This document shows, piece after piece, positions 27,178 to 35,691 of a stretch of DNA of 64,000 bases. A program made the position numbers and the translations under genes. Under the pieces are notes generated by a model. It searched no databases. It saw only the letters and a list, made by a program, of their open reading frames with translations, and had not been told where the DNA came from. Source of the stretch: Mesorhizobium sp. (GTDB lineage Bacteria; Pseudomonadota; Alphaproteobacteria; Rhizobiales; Rhizobiaceae); NCBI GenBank assembly GCA_004020875.1, contig SAPZ01000009.1, positions 1 through 64,000 of the forward strand, given 5' to 3'. Numbering within the stretch: position 1 is the first letter of the stretch; each line of letters starts with the position of its first letter.

Positions 27178-28650
27178 CTATTGCGCCAGGCCAAAGATCG
27201 CGTCGCAGTCGAGATGCCGCTCCAGTTCGGCTGCGACCTCGTCCAGCGCCTTCTCGACGTCCGCGCGGTAGTCGATGCCGCCGCCTTTGACGCCAAGGCT
27301 CTCCAGATAGGCCGCGCGAAAGGCGTCGGCGGAAAACAGCCCGTGCAGATAGGTGCCGATCACCTTGCCGTCGGCGGAAACCGCGCCGTCCTCGGCGCCG
27401 TTGAGGATCGTCGACGGCCGCGCCGTGTCCGGCCCGGTGGTGCGGCCGAGGTGGATCTCATAGCCTTCGAGCGGCAGGCCGAACTGCACCGACTGCGCGC
27501 TTGAATTGCGCACGGTTTTTTCCGGCTCCATCACCGTTTCGATGTCGAGCAGGCCGAGGCCCTCTGCCTCGTCTACGCTGCCTTCGATGCCGCCCGGATC
27601 GCGCACCACGCGGCCGAGCATCTGATAGCCGCCGCAGATGCCGACGACATGGCCGCCGCTCTTGCGGTGGGCGAGAAGGTCACGGTCCCAGCCGTTCTCG
27701 CGGAATTTGAGCAAATCGCCGATGGTCGATTTGGAGCCGGGGATGACGACCAGCCCGGCATCTTCCGGCAGCCTCTTGCCCGGCGGCACGAACACCACCT
27801 CGACCTGCGGCTCGGCTTTCAGCGGGTCCAGATCGTCGAAATTGGCTATGCGCGCCAGCATCGGCACCGCCACCTTCAGCGCCCGCTTCTCGCCGGAAGC
27901 GAGGCGTTCGAGCGCCACGGAATCCTCGGACGGCAGCCGCCCGGCCGCCTTCAGCCAAGGCACCACGCCGAAGCAGCGCCAGCCGGTGAACTTCTCGATC
28001 TCCTTGATGCCGTCATCGAACAACGAGACATCGCCGCGGAATTTGTTGATGATATAGCCTGCGATCATGCGGCGGTCTTCCTCCGGCAGGATCAGATGCG
28101 TACCGGCCACCGAAGCGATAACGCCGCCGCGATCGATGTCGCCGACGAGGATCACCGGCACATTGGCCCGCGTCGCGAAACCCATATTGGCGATGTCGCG
28201 GCTCCTGAGATTGATTTCGGCCGGCGAGCCGGCGCCCTCGACGATGACCAGGTCGGCGCCCTCGCCGACCTTAGTCCACGAATCTAGCACGGCATCCATC
28301 AGTCCGGCCTTCATCGCCTGGTAGTCGCGCGCCCGCGCCTCTCCATACACTTTGCCCTGCACCACCACTTGCGAGCCGATATCACTCTGCGGCTTGAGCA
28401 GCACCGGGTTCATATGGACGGTCGGCCGCACGCCACAGGCCAGCGCTTGCAGCCATTGCCCGCGGCCGATCTCCCCCTCGCCGGCAACGTCGCCGGGAAT
28501 GTCGGCGACGGCCGCGTTGTTGGACATGTTCTGCGGTTTGAACGGCCTGACCTTCAGCCCACGATTCCTGGCGGCACGGCAAAGCCCCGCCACCAGGACG
28601 GTTTTGCCGACATCCGAGCCGGTGCCCTGCAGCATGACTGCCTTGGCCAT
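27178..28650 (-). CDS. cobQ: Cobyric acid synthase CobQ
   Basis: A 490-residue glutamine-dependent amidotransferase that amidates four side chains of adenosylcobyrinate diamide in cobalamin synthesis. The N-terminal ATP-binding domain starts LQGTGSDVGKTVLVAGLCR. The C-terminal glutaminase domain has its nucleophile in GICGGYQMLGR and a catalytic histidine in GTYLHGLF. The start codon overlaps the stop of the upstream cupin gene by one base (TGATG), so the two are probably coupled. It is the only B12-synthesis gene in the window; B12 is required by the methyltransferase genes farther right. Confidence 0.96.
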   Translation of the reverse strand: MAKAVMLQGTGSDVGKTVLVAGLCRAARNRGLKVRPFKPQNMSNNAAVADIPGDVAGEGEIGRGQWLQALACGVRPTVHMNPVLLKPQSDIGSQVVVQGKVYGEARARDYQAMKAGLMDAVLDSWTKVGEGADLVIVEGAGSPAEINLRSRDIANMGFATRANVPVILVGDIDRGGVIASVAGTHLILPEEDRRMIAGYIINKFRGDVSLFDDGIKEIEKFTGWRCFGVVPWLKAAGRLPSEDSVALERLASGEKRALKVAVPMLARIANFDDLDPLKAEPQVEVVFVPPGKRLPEDAGLVVIPGSKSTIGDLLKFRENGWDRDLLAHRKSGGHVVGICGGYQMLGRVVRDPGGIEGSVDEAEGLGLLDIETVMEPEKTVRNSSAQSVQFGLPLEGYEIHLGRTTGPDTARPSTILNGAEDGAVSADGKVIGTYLHGLFSADAFRAAYLESLGVKGGGIDYRADVEKALDEVAAELERHLDCDAIFGLAQ

Positions 28651-29267
28651 CAGCCCCTGTCCCTCAAGTCAATCATCGGGCCGATCGTGGACTTCTGCGC
28701 CAGCGGTCCACCGCGCCACAGATAAAGCGCCATCAGCGGCTCCTTGCCCGTGCGCATGGCATGGCTGACATTTGAGGCATGGTGGATGACCTCGCCGGCG
28801 TCGCGAACATTGAAATCGCCCTCGCCCATCCGCCATTCCGTCCCGCCGGTCAGCGGAATGTAAATCTCCTCGGCAATATGATGGTGATCGGGATAGAGGA
28901 TGTCCGGCCCAAGGATCAGCAGACCGGCCGCGACCTCGTCATTGTCGAAATGCCCGCGCATGCCGAACACTTCCAGCCAGCCGTAATTGTCGATGAAACT
29001 CTGCCCGAACTCGTTGGCGGTATAGGTCTGCCCCCAGCGCAGCTCGTCGCGGTGGTCGGCAACGAACCGCGTCAGCGGCTTGGCGCCGGCCGGCGCAAGC
29101 TCGGCGATACGATCGAGATAGTCGAGGCAGGCAAGCGTGCGCGGTTCGAGCGCACGAGCCGACATGTCCCAGCCGATGCGCGCGACTTCATCCGCGACCG
29201 GTTCGTTGTCCACGCCTGCGAGATAGGCGTGAAATCGCTCAAGCAAATCATCGAAAATTGTCGGCAC
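28650..29267 (-). CDS. DMSP-lyase-like cupin (DddQ/DddL family)
   Basis: A 205-residue protein with a C-terminal metal-binding cupin. The signature is YPDHHHIAEEIYIPLTGG (H128, H130, E134, Y136), with a later histidine in SNVSHAM (H169). The helical N-terminal half plus cupin is the arrangement of the dimethylsulfoniopropionate lyase family, which cleaves DMSP to dimethyl sulfide and acrylate. Many soil homologues are uncharacterised and may act on other substrates. It is translated just before cobQ with one-base overlap and is divergent from an acyl-CoA dehydrogenase gene. Sugar isomerase cupins are a less likely alternative. Confidence 0.7.
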   Translation of the reverse strand: MPTIFDDLLERFHAYLAGVDNEPVADEVARIGWDMSARALEPRTLACLDYLDRIAELAPAGAKPLTRFVADHRDELRWGQTYTANEFGQSFIDNYGWLEVFGMRGHFDNDEVAAGLLILGPDILYPDHHHIAEEIYIPLTGGTEWRMGEGDFNVRDAGEVIHHASNVSHAMRTGKEPLMALYLWRGGPLAQKSTIGPMIDLRDRG

Positions 29268-29406
29268 GCAAGAGCTCCGTTAGTCATTCCATGCACAGCC
29301 GGTTCTCAACGGTCCGGGTTGCGCGGCGGCATCATTGGTCTAGATTGAACGGCGCGCAAAGCCAAAAACGACAGGCCAGAAGGCCTGGAACGACAGGGAG
29401 CACGCC

Positions 29407-30573
29407 ATGGACGCGGCAGTCGATGCGGGCGCTGGCCAGTTCGAGCTCAACGAGGAACAGCGCGCCATCCAGGAGATGGCTCAGGCCTTCGCGACGGACC
29501 GCGTCGCGCCCAATGCGCTCGACTGGGACAAGGCAAAGCATTTTCCCGCCGATGTGATCCGTGAGACCGGGCCGCTCGGCCTTGGCGGCATCTATGTGCG
29601 CGACGATGTCGGCGGCTCGGCGCTTGGACGGCTTGACGCCGTGCTGATCTTCGAGGCGCTTGCCCACGCCGATCCGGCCTTCTCCTCCTTCATTTCCATC
29701 CACAACATGGCGGCTTCGATGATCGACCGCTTCGGCAGCGACGAGCAGCGCCAGCGCTTCCTGCCGAAACTGACCTCGATGGAATGGCTGGCGAGCTATT
29801 GTCTGACCGAGCCAGGCTCCGGCTCCGATGCCGCAGCGCTGAAGACGCGCGCGGTCAAAAGCGGCGGCGATTATGTCCTCAACGGCGCCAAGCAGTTCAT
29901 TTCCGGTGCCGGCGACAGCGACCTCTATGTCGTGATGGCGCGCACCGGCGGCGACGGCCCCAAGGGCATATCGACCTTCGTCGTGCCCAAGGATGCGCCG
30001 GGCCTGTCCTTCGGCGCCAACGAGCACAAGATGGGCTGGCACATGCAGTCGACCCGCCAGGTCATCTTCGAGGACTGCAAGGTGCCGGCCGAGAACCTGC
30101 TGGCCGTGGAAGGCGCCGGTTTCGGTATCGCCATGGCGGGCCTCGACGGCGGCCGATTGAACATTGCCGCCTGCTCGCTGGGCGGCGCGCAGTCGGCGCT
30201 CGACAAGGCGCTCGCCTATACGGCCGAGCGCAAGGCCTTTGGCTCCAAGATCAACCAGTTCCAGGCGCTGCAGTTCAGGCTGGCCGACATGGAGACGGAG
30301 CTGCAGGCCGCCCGCATCTTTCTCTACGCTGCGGCCTCGAAGCTCGATCGCAAGGCGCCCGACGCCGGCAAATGGTCGGCAATGGCCAAGCGGTTCGTCA
30401 CCGATGTCGGCTTCGACGTCGCCAACCAGGCGCTGCAGCTGCATGGCGGCTACGGCTATCTGCACGATTACGGCATCGAGAAGCTGGTGCGCGACCTGCG
30501 TGTCCATCAGATCCTCGAAGGCACCAACGAGATCATGCGCGTCATCATCGCGCGGACGTTGATTGGCCGCTGA
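29407..30573 (+). CDS. Acyl-CoA dehydrogenase, probable isobutyryl-CoA dehydrogenase
   Basis: A 388-residue FAD enzyme with the three-domain ACAD fold. Recognised segments are YCLTEPGSGSDAAALKT (flavin contact), AERKAFGSKINQFQALQ, and LHGGYGYLHDYGIEKLVRDL with the RDLRVHQILEGTNEIMR C-terminal signature. It oxidises a short-chain acyl-CoA in the cytoplasm. The next gene, 24 bases downstream, encodes 3-hydroxyisobutyrate dehydrogenase. This makes isobutyryl-CoA of valine breakdown the best substrate guess. Confidence 0.9.
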   Translation: MDAAVDAGAGQFELNEEQRAIQEMAQAFATDRVAPNALDWDKAKHFPADVIRETGPLGLGGIYVRDDVGGSALGRLDAVLIFEALAHADPAFSSFISIHNMAASMIDRFGSDEQRQRFLPKLTSMEWLASYCLTEPGSGSDAAALKTRAVKSGGDYVLNGAKQFISGAGDSDLYVVMARTGGDGPKGISTFVVPKDAPGLSFGANEHKMGWHMQSTRQVIFEDCKVPAENLLAVEGAGFGIAMAGLDGGRLNIAACSLGGAQSALDKALAYTAERKAFGSKINQFQALQFRLADMETELQAARIFLYAAASKLDRKAPDAGKWSAMAKRFVTDVGFDVANQALQLHGGYGYLHDYGIEKLVRDLRVHQILEGTNEIMRVIIARTLIGR

Positions 30574-30597
30574 CGGCAACAAAATCAGGAGAAAACG

Positions 30598-31482
30598 ATG
30601 GCAACCATCGCCTTCATCGGCCTCGGCAATATGGGCAATCCAATGGCCGCTAATCTGGTCAAGGCTGGCCATGCGGTGCTGGGCTTCGATCTCGTGCCCG
30701 AGAACTTGGCCACGGCAAAAGAACACGGCATTGCCGTCATGGGGAACGCCGTCGCCGCGGTGAAGGATGCCGATGTCGTCATCACCATGCTTCCCGCCGG
30801 TAAGCATGTGCTGTCGGTCTATGAGGACATTGCGCCGAAAGCGAAGAAAGGCGCGCTGTTCATCGATTCTTCGACCATCGATGTCGAATCGGCGCGCAAG
30901 GCGCATGCGATTGCCGCCAAGCATGGCCTGCCCTCGATCGATGCGCCGGTCTCCGGCGGGACCGGCGGCGCCTCTGCTGGCACCCTTACCTTCATGGCCG
31001 GCGGCTCGGACGAAGCCTTCGCCGCTGCCGAGCCGATCCTTAAGCCGATGGCGGGACGTGTCGTTCATTGCGGCGGCGACGGCGCCGGCCAGGCGGCCAA
31101 GATCTGCAACAACATGATTCTCGGCATCTCGATGATCGGCGTCGCCGAAGCTTTCGTGCTCGCCGAAAAGCTCGGCCTGTCGCACCAGGCGCTGTACGAT
31201 GTCGCCTCCACTTCGTCAGGCCAATGCTGGTCGCTCACAACCTATTGTCCGGTGCCAGGCCCCGTTCCGGCCTCGCCGGCCAACCGCGACTACAAGCCCG
31301 GCTTTGCCGCCGCGTTGATGCTGAAAGACCTGAAATTGTCGCAGGAAGCCGCGCAGAGCGCGGGCGCTGTAACCCCGCTCGGCGCCGAAGCCACGCAGCT
31401 TTATGCCCTGTTCAACGCGCAGGGGCATGCCGGCGTCGATTTTTCCGGCATTATTAATTTCCTGCGCGGCGATAAAAGCTAA
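30598..31482 (+). CDS. mmsB: 3-hydroxyisobutyrate dehydrogenase
   Basis: A 294-residue beta-hydroxyacid dehydrogenase. The NAD-binding start is FIGLGNMGNPMAANLVKAGH. The substrate signature DAPVSGGTGGASAGTL lies near residue 118, and the catalytic lysine region is GAGQAAKICNNMILGI. MmsB oxidises 3-hydroxyisobutyrate to methylmalonate semialdehyde in valine catabolism. It is cotranscribed with the acyl-CoA dehydrogenase. The intervening enoyl-CoA hydratase and thioesterase genes are not in the window. Confidence 0.93.
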   Translation: MATIAFIGLGNMGNPMAANLVKAGHAVLGFDLVPENLATAKEHGIAVMGNAVAAVKDADVVITMLPAGKHVLSVYEDIAPKAKKGALFIDSSTIDVESARKAHAIAAKHGLPSIDAPVSGGTGGASAGTLTFMAGGSDEAFAAAEPILKPMAGRVVHCGGDGAGQAAKICNNMILGISMIGVAEAFVLAEKLGLSHQALYDVASTSSGQCWSLTTYCPVPGPVPASPANRDYKPGFAAALMLKDLKLSQEAAQSAGAVTPLGAEATQLYALFNAQGHAGVDFSGIINFLRGDKS

Positions 31483-31559
31483 GCGGCTGCTTTAGAACGA
31501 CTATTAGCGCTTTTTTTCAACACGAAGCCGGCAAATTTAGATTTGCTTAAGGTCTCGCT

Positions 31560-31730
31560 AACTCACCGGTAACGATGTGCCTTTAAAACGGACTGCGAGG
31601 CGGACAGCGCGTCTGCCCGGCGCTCCGGATCAGGTCTCGCGTACCGGAGCCCGTAAGTTTCGCAAGTATCCTCGTCGCGAAACGCCATGCGTATCTGGCA
31701 AAGCCGCGTTCCCGTTGGGGCGCGGTTTTT
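31560..31730 (+). ncRNA. Candidate structured small RNA with intrinsic terminator
   Basis: The 322 bases between mmsB and the transaminase carry no credible gene. On the plus strand there are four successive hairpins: 31599-31605 with 31611-31617, 31623-31628 with 31644-31649, 31657-31663 with 31677-31683, and a final stem 31704-31712 with 31717-31725 followed by TTTTT. The last is a good intrinsic terminator 220 bases beyond the mmsB stop. This suggests an independent RNA of about 150-170 bases, or a long structured mmsB 3' tail. I cannot match it to a named family. Confidence 0.5.
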
Positions 31731-31768
31731 GCGTTTTGGAGACATCACGCACGAAGTCCAGGGATGGA

Positions 31769-31793
31769 CCGGGCGCTCATGGGGAGCGCCCGG
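31769..31793. other. Perfect hairpin downstream of the class III transaminase
   Basis: A 9-base-pair inverted repeat CCGGGCGCT / AGCGCCCGG with a 7-base loop sits just past the transaminase stop on the minus strand. It lacks a T tract on either side, so it may stabilise the mRNA end or be a weak or factor-assisted terminator. Confidence 0.6.
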
Positions 31794-31804
31794 ACAATAT
31801 CCCC

Positions 31805-33184
31805 TCAGCGCTTCCGCAAATCCGCGTCCGCGAGATCGAGCGCCTTCGCGATACGCTCGCAAGCCATATCGATCGTGTCGCGCGTCCAGATCAGTGGCGG
31901 CGACAGGATCATCGTGTCGCCGGTGGCCCGCAGCATCATGCCGTTCGCGATGGCGTGGTCGCGCACCACGACGGCCGCACTTCCCGACGGCAGGTAGCGT
32001 TCCTTGGTCACCTTGTCCTTGACGATCTCGATCGCGCCCATCAGGCCGATCGAACGCACCTCGCCGACCAGCTTGTGCCCGGCGATCCGCTCCTGCAGCG
32101 CCTGCGCGAAATAGGGTCCGGTGTCGTTCTTGACGCGCTCGACCAGCCCTTCCTTCTCGATGATCTCGAGGTTCTTCAGCGCCACCGCGCAGGCCACCGG
32201 ATGACCGGAATAGGTGTAGCCGTGATAGAATTCGCCGCCCTTGTCGACCAGCGTCTTGGCCACACGGTCACCGACCAGCAGCGCCGACAGCGGCTGGTAG
32301 CCCGAGGTCAGCGCCTTGGCGGTGGTGATGGTGTCGGGCTCGATGCCGAAAGTCTGCGCCGCGAACCATTCGCCGGTGCGGCCATAGCCGGTGATGACCT
32401 CGTCCAGCATCAACAGCACGTCGTATTTGCGGCAGATGCGCTCGACTTCGGGCCAGTAGCTCATCGGCGGGATCTTCACCCCGCCGGCACCCATCACCGG
32501 CTCGCCGATGAAGGCGGCGACCTTGTCGGCGCCGGCTTCGAGGATCGCGTCCTCGACCGCCTTGGCAGCTCGGAGGCCGAAATCATGGTCGCTTTCACCG
32601 GGCAGCGCCAGCTCATAGGCATAGGGCATCATCACATGGACGATGTTGGGCACCGCGCCGCCGAGCTGCTTGTGCATAGGCTCCATGCCGCCGAGCGACG
32701 TGCCGGCGACGGTCGAGCCGTGATAGGCCGACTTGCGCGAGATGATACGGTTCTTCTCGGGCTTGCCCTCGAGCGCCCAGTAGTGGCGCACGAGCCTGAG
32801 CGCCGTATCGTTGGCCTCCGAGCCGGACGAGCCGTAAAAAACCTGGCTGACATGCTTGGGCGCGAGTTCCGCCAGCTTCTTCGACAACAGCACCGGCGTC
32901 GGCGTCGAGCATTTGAAGAAGGAGTTGTAGTAAGGCAGCTCCTTCATCTGCGCGTAGGCCGCCTCGGCCAGTTCGTCGCGGCCATAGCCGACATTGACGC
33001 ACCAAAGGCCCGCCATGCCGTCGAGAATCTCCATTCCTTCGGAATCGTAGATGAACGGGCCGTTGGCGTGGGTGATGATGCGGGAGCCGATCTCGCGCAG
33101 TTCCTTGTGGTCGGTGAACGGATGAAGGTGATGCGCGGCATCGATCTGCTGAAGCTGCTTCAGCGAATAATTCTGATAGGTCAT
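31805..33184 (-). CDS. Class III aminotransferase (omega-amino acid or putrescine-pyruvate type)
   Basis: A 459-residue PLP enzyme. The cofactor phosphate loop is YGSSGSEANDTALRL, the aspartate lies in LLMLDEVITGYGRTG and the Schiff-base lysine in TTAKALTSGYQPLS. The overall pattern (opening YQNYSLKQLQQIDAAHHLHP) resembles putrescine or other diamine:pyruvate transaminases and beta-alanine transaminases. A plausible role is amine or polyamine catabolism; gabD, a possible downstream step, lies at 8.7 kb. The ATG follows AAGAGGAAAG. A 40-codon open frame precedes it. Confidence 0.88.
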   Translation of the reverse strand: MTYQNYSLKQLQQIDAAHHLHPFTDHKELREIGSRIITHANGPFIYDSEGMEILDGMAGLWCVNVGYGRDELAEAAYAQMKELPYYNSFFKCSTPTPVLLSKKLAELAPKHVSQVFYGSSGSEANDTALRLVRHYWALEGKPEKNRIISRKSAYHGSTVAGTSLGGMEPMHKQLGGAVPNIVHVMMPYAYELALPGESDHDFGLRAAKAVEDAILEAGADKVAAFIGEPVMGAGGVKIPPMSYWPEVERICRKYDVLLMLDEVITGYGRTGEWFAAQTFGIEPDTITTAKALTSGYQPLSALLVGDRVAKTLVDKGGEFYHGYTYSGHPVACAVALKNLEIIEKEGLVERVKNDTGPYFAQALQERIAGHKLVGEVRSIGLMGAIEIVKDKVTKERYLPSGSAAVVVRDHAIANGMMLRATGDTMILSPPLIWTRDTIDMACERIAKALDLADADLRKR

Positions 33185-33236
33185 AGGTTTGGTCTTTCCT
33201 CTTGAATCAATCCGGCAACGGCCGGGAGCGGATTCG

Positions 33237-33359
33237 TCAGAGGAAAGAAGGCGGCGAATAACCGATGCGGGCGCACAACCGCAACAGCTCGGCGCGAAGG
33301 GTACGCGGTGACGGCGTCACTGCGACCCCGAAGGCGCCAGATGTGCTGAAGCGGATCAT
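33237..33359 (-). CDS. Possible 40-codon leader ORF upstream of the transaminase
   Basis: An ATG-initiated frame of 40 codons ends 52 bases before the transaminase start. It begins MIRFSTSGAFGVAVTPSP and ends with several Pro, Ser and Leu codons, with GC-rich third positions similar to neighbouring genes. A 7-base-pair hairpin (GGCGGCA/TGCCGCC) lies immediately upstream at its 5' side. There is no clear strong ribosome site. It may be a leader peptide or a chance frame. Confidence 0.35.
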   Translation of the reverse strand: MIRFSTSGAFGVAVTPSPRTLRAELLRLCARIGYSPPSFL

Positions 33360-33404
33360 GGCGGCAGCTTATGCCGCCTGAGGCCTATAATTCAAGCCGT
33401 TCCG

Positions 33405-35474
33405 TTAGACTGCAGCGCCAAACGCCTGCTTGAGGAACATGTAGCGCATCGCCGTCTGTGCCGCCTGCGGCCGGCGGTCGCCGCGCCCGCCATGGCCGCC
33501 CTCGGTCTCCTCGAAGAACAGCGTCCGACCGTGGCCGGCCTCCCGTAGCCGAGCCGCCATCTTGCGCGCATGTCCAGGGTGCACGCGGTCGTCGGCGGTA
33601 GACGTCATCAGCAGCACCGGCGGATAGGCGGCATCGGCCGCGACATGCTGGTAGGGCGAATAGGCGCCGAGCCAGGCCGCCTCTTCCGGCTTCGACGGGT
33701 CGCCATATTCGGCAATCCACGAAGCGCCGGGCGGCAGTTCGGTGTAGCGCAGCATGTCGAGCAAAGGCACGTCGATGATGACGGCGCCGAACAGCTCCGG
33801 CCGCTGCGTCAGCGACGTGCCGGTGAGCAGGCCGCCATTCGAACCGCCCTGGATGCCGAGCTGCGCCGCCGTGGTGATGCCGCGCCTGACCACATCCTCG
33901 GCCACCGCCGCGAAATCGTCGAAGGCGTTCTGGCGCTTGCCCTTGAGTGCCGCCTGATGCCAGGCCGGACCGAACTCGCCGCCGCCGCGGATATTGGCCT
34001 GGATATAGGCGTTGCCCTTGTCCAGCCAGAGCTTGCCGCGGATCCCGGCATAGCCGGGCAGCAGTGGCACTTCGAAGCCGCCATAGCCGTAGAGCAGCGC
34101 CGGCACCGGCCCGTTCTGGTCGCGGCGCCTGACCACGAAATACGGGATCATCGTGCCGTCCTTCGAGCGGGCCTCGAACTGCTCGGAGACATAGGGCGAG
34201 GCATCGAAGCGGGCCGGCTGCGACTTAACCGTTTGAAGCGTCTCGCCGTCGTCGTCCGACCAGATGATCGAGCTCGGCGTCAGGAAATCGGTGAAGGAAA
34301 AGGACACGCTCGAGCCGAAATGCTCGGCATGGCTGATGCCGACATTGCCGTTGTCGGGCAGCGCCACCGGCTTGAGCGACCAGCCATTTGCGGTGCGGTC
34401 GCAGGCGATGACCTTGCCGCGCACATTGTCCATCAGGTTGATGAACAGCCGGTCCTGTGTCCTGGCGAGTCCGGCGATCGAGACACGATGCGCCGGCGCA
34501 AGCACGGTCTCGAACGGACCGAACGCGCCCGTGTCGACCCATCGGTCGAAATCGACCGAGTAAAGCCCGTCGGGCAGGCATTGCGTGCCGTCCGGCGCCG
34601 TCCACGGGCTGCGCACGCCGAAGATCAGCTGTCCCTTGAAGATCGCCGTGTCGGTGGCGTCGTCAGGCAGCGGGATGCGCCGGTTCTCGCCCGATGCCAG
34701 CCGAAGGAAACTGTGCGAGGTGAAAAAGTCGAGCGTCTTGCCGAGCAGCACATGCCGCTTGTCGCCGTCATATTCGACGCCGCCGCCGACCGCGAGATGC
34801 TGCTTTTCGCCCTCGAAGATCGGCGTGGCATCCTCGAGCTTCGTGCCGCGCCGCCAGAGTTTTATGACGCGCGGATAGCCGGACTGCGTCTTGTCTTCCT
34901 CCTCGAAAGCCGCCGAGACGATCACCGTGTCCTTGTCCAGCCAGGAAAAGCCCGACTTGGACGCCGGCGCCCGAAACCCGTCCTCGATGAAGGATTTGGT
35001 CGCGATGTCGAACTCGCGCATCTCGCTGGCGTCGCCGCCGTCGGGGGACATGTAAAGCAGGCAGCTGTCGAAATCGGGATAGAGCCGGCTCGCCCCGCCG
35101 AACACCCATTTCACGCCTTCCTTCGCCGAGAGCTGGTCGAATTCGATGATCGTCTCCCAGTCCGGCTTGTCGGTCTTGTAGGAAGCGACAGGCGTGCGCC
35201 GCCACAGGCCGAGCGCATTGGTCTTGTCCTGCCAGAAATTATAGACGTATCCGGCAAGCGCGGCCCCGACCGGCATGTTGTCCTCGGCGGTCATCAGGTC
35301 GAGCGCGGTCTCGAAGGTCGCCTGATAGGAAGGATCGCCCTGCAGTTCGGCGACCGTCACCGCATTCTCGCGATGAACCCAGTCGAGCGATTGTTGGCTG
35401 TTGCGGTCTTCGAGCCAGAGGAAGGGATCATCAGCCGCCAATTCGGGTTGGGTTTTGGTCATCGCGTTTGTCAT
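33405..35474 (-). CDS. Prolyl oligopeptidase family serine peptidase (S9)
   Basis: A 689-residue protein with an N-terminal beta-propeller (about 20-420) and a C-terminal alpha/beta hydrolase domain. The nucleophile is in GIQGGSNGGLLTG, the acid in STADDRVHPGHA and the histidine in EGGHGGRGD. These enzymes cut short peptides, often after proline, in the cytoplasm or periplasm; no signal peptide is visible. Two ATGs near the start (MTNAMTKTQ) make the N-terminus ambiguous by four residues. It is monocistronic. Confidence 0.92.
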   Translation of the reverse strand: MTNAMTKTQPELAADDPFLWLEDRNSQQSLDWVHRENAVTVAELQGDPSYQATFETALDLMTAEDNMPVGAALAGYVYNFWQDKTNALGLWRRTPVASYKTDKPDWETIIEFDQLSAKEGVKWVFGGASRLYPDFDSCLLYMSPDGGDASEMREFDIATKSFIEDGFRAPASKSGFSWLDKDTVIVSAAFEEEDKTQSGYPRVIKLWRRGTKLEDATPIFEGEKQHLAVGGGVEYDGDKRHVLLGKTLDFFTSHSFLRLASGENRRIPLPDDATDTAIFKGQLIFGVRSPWTAPDGTQCLPDGLYSVDFDRWVDTGAFGPFETVLAPAHRVSIAGLARTQDRLFINLMDNVRGKVIACDRTANGWSLKPVALPDNGNVGISHAEHFGSSVSFSFTDFLTPSSIIWSDDDGETLQTVKSQPARFDASPYVSEQFEARSKDGTMIPYFVVRRRDQNGPVPALLYGYGGFEVPLLPGYAGIRGKLWLDKGNAYIQANIRGGGEFGPAWHQAALKGKRQNAFDDFAAVAEDVVRRGITTAAQLGIQGGSNGGLLTGTSLTQRPELFGAVIIDVPLLDMLRYTELPPGASWIAEYGDPSKPEEAAWLGAYSPYQHVAADAAYPPVLLMTSTADDRVHPGHARKMAARLREAGHGRTLFFEETEGGHGGRGDRRPQAAQTAMRYMFLKQAFGAAV

Positions 35475-35691
35475 GCAGGTCTCCGGAGTTTCGTCTGGCG
35501 GCCATGCCTACATCGCGTCCGTCGCGCGAACATTCAAGAGCAGCGTCGCCCGAACCCTGGGTTAGACCTGGGCCAGCCCGCTCCCCTTTCGTCATGTCGC
35601 TTCCCTCGCCCTAGTGGTCGCAGCCTCCTCACCGGCTGTATTGCCGCCGGTCCATTATGCCGGCCAATTTCGCATCCTCACGAGGCCTCTC

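Noticed and set aside
28600..29410. Cobalamin riboswitch before the cupin-cobQ unit
   Set aside because: I looked for a B12-box-like sequence and a long structured leader and did not see either; the upstream gap is only about 140 bases.
31563..31862. 99-codon minus-strand frame across the structured RNA region
   Set aside because: It overlaps the transaminase 3' end, lacks a ribosome site and has an arginine-rich shadow composition; hairpins explain the sequence better.
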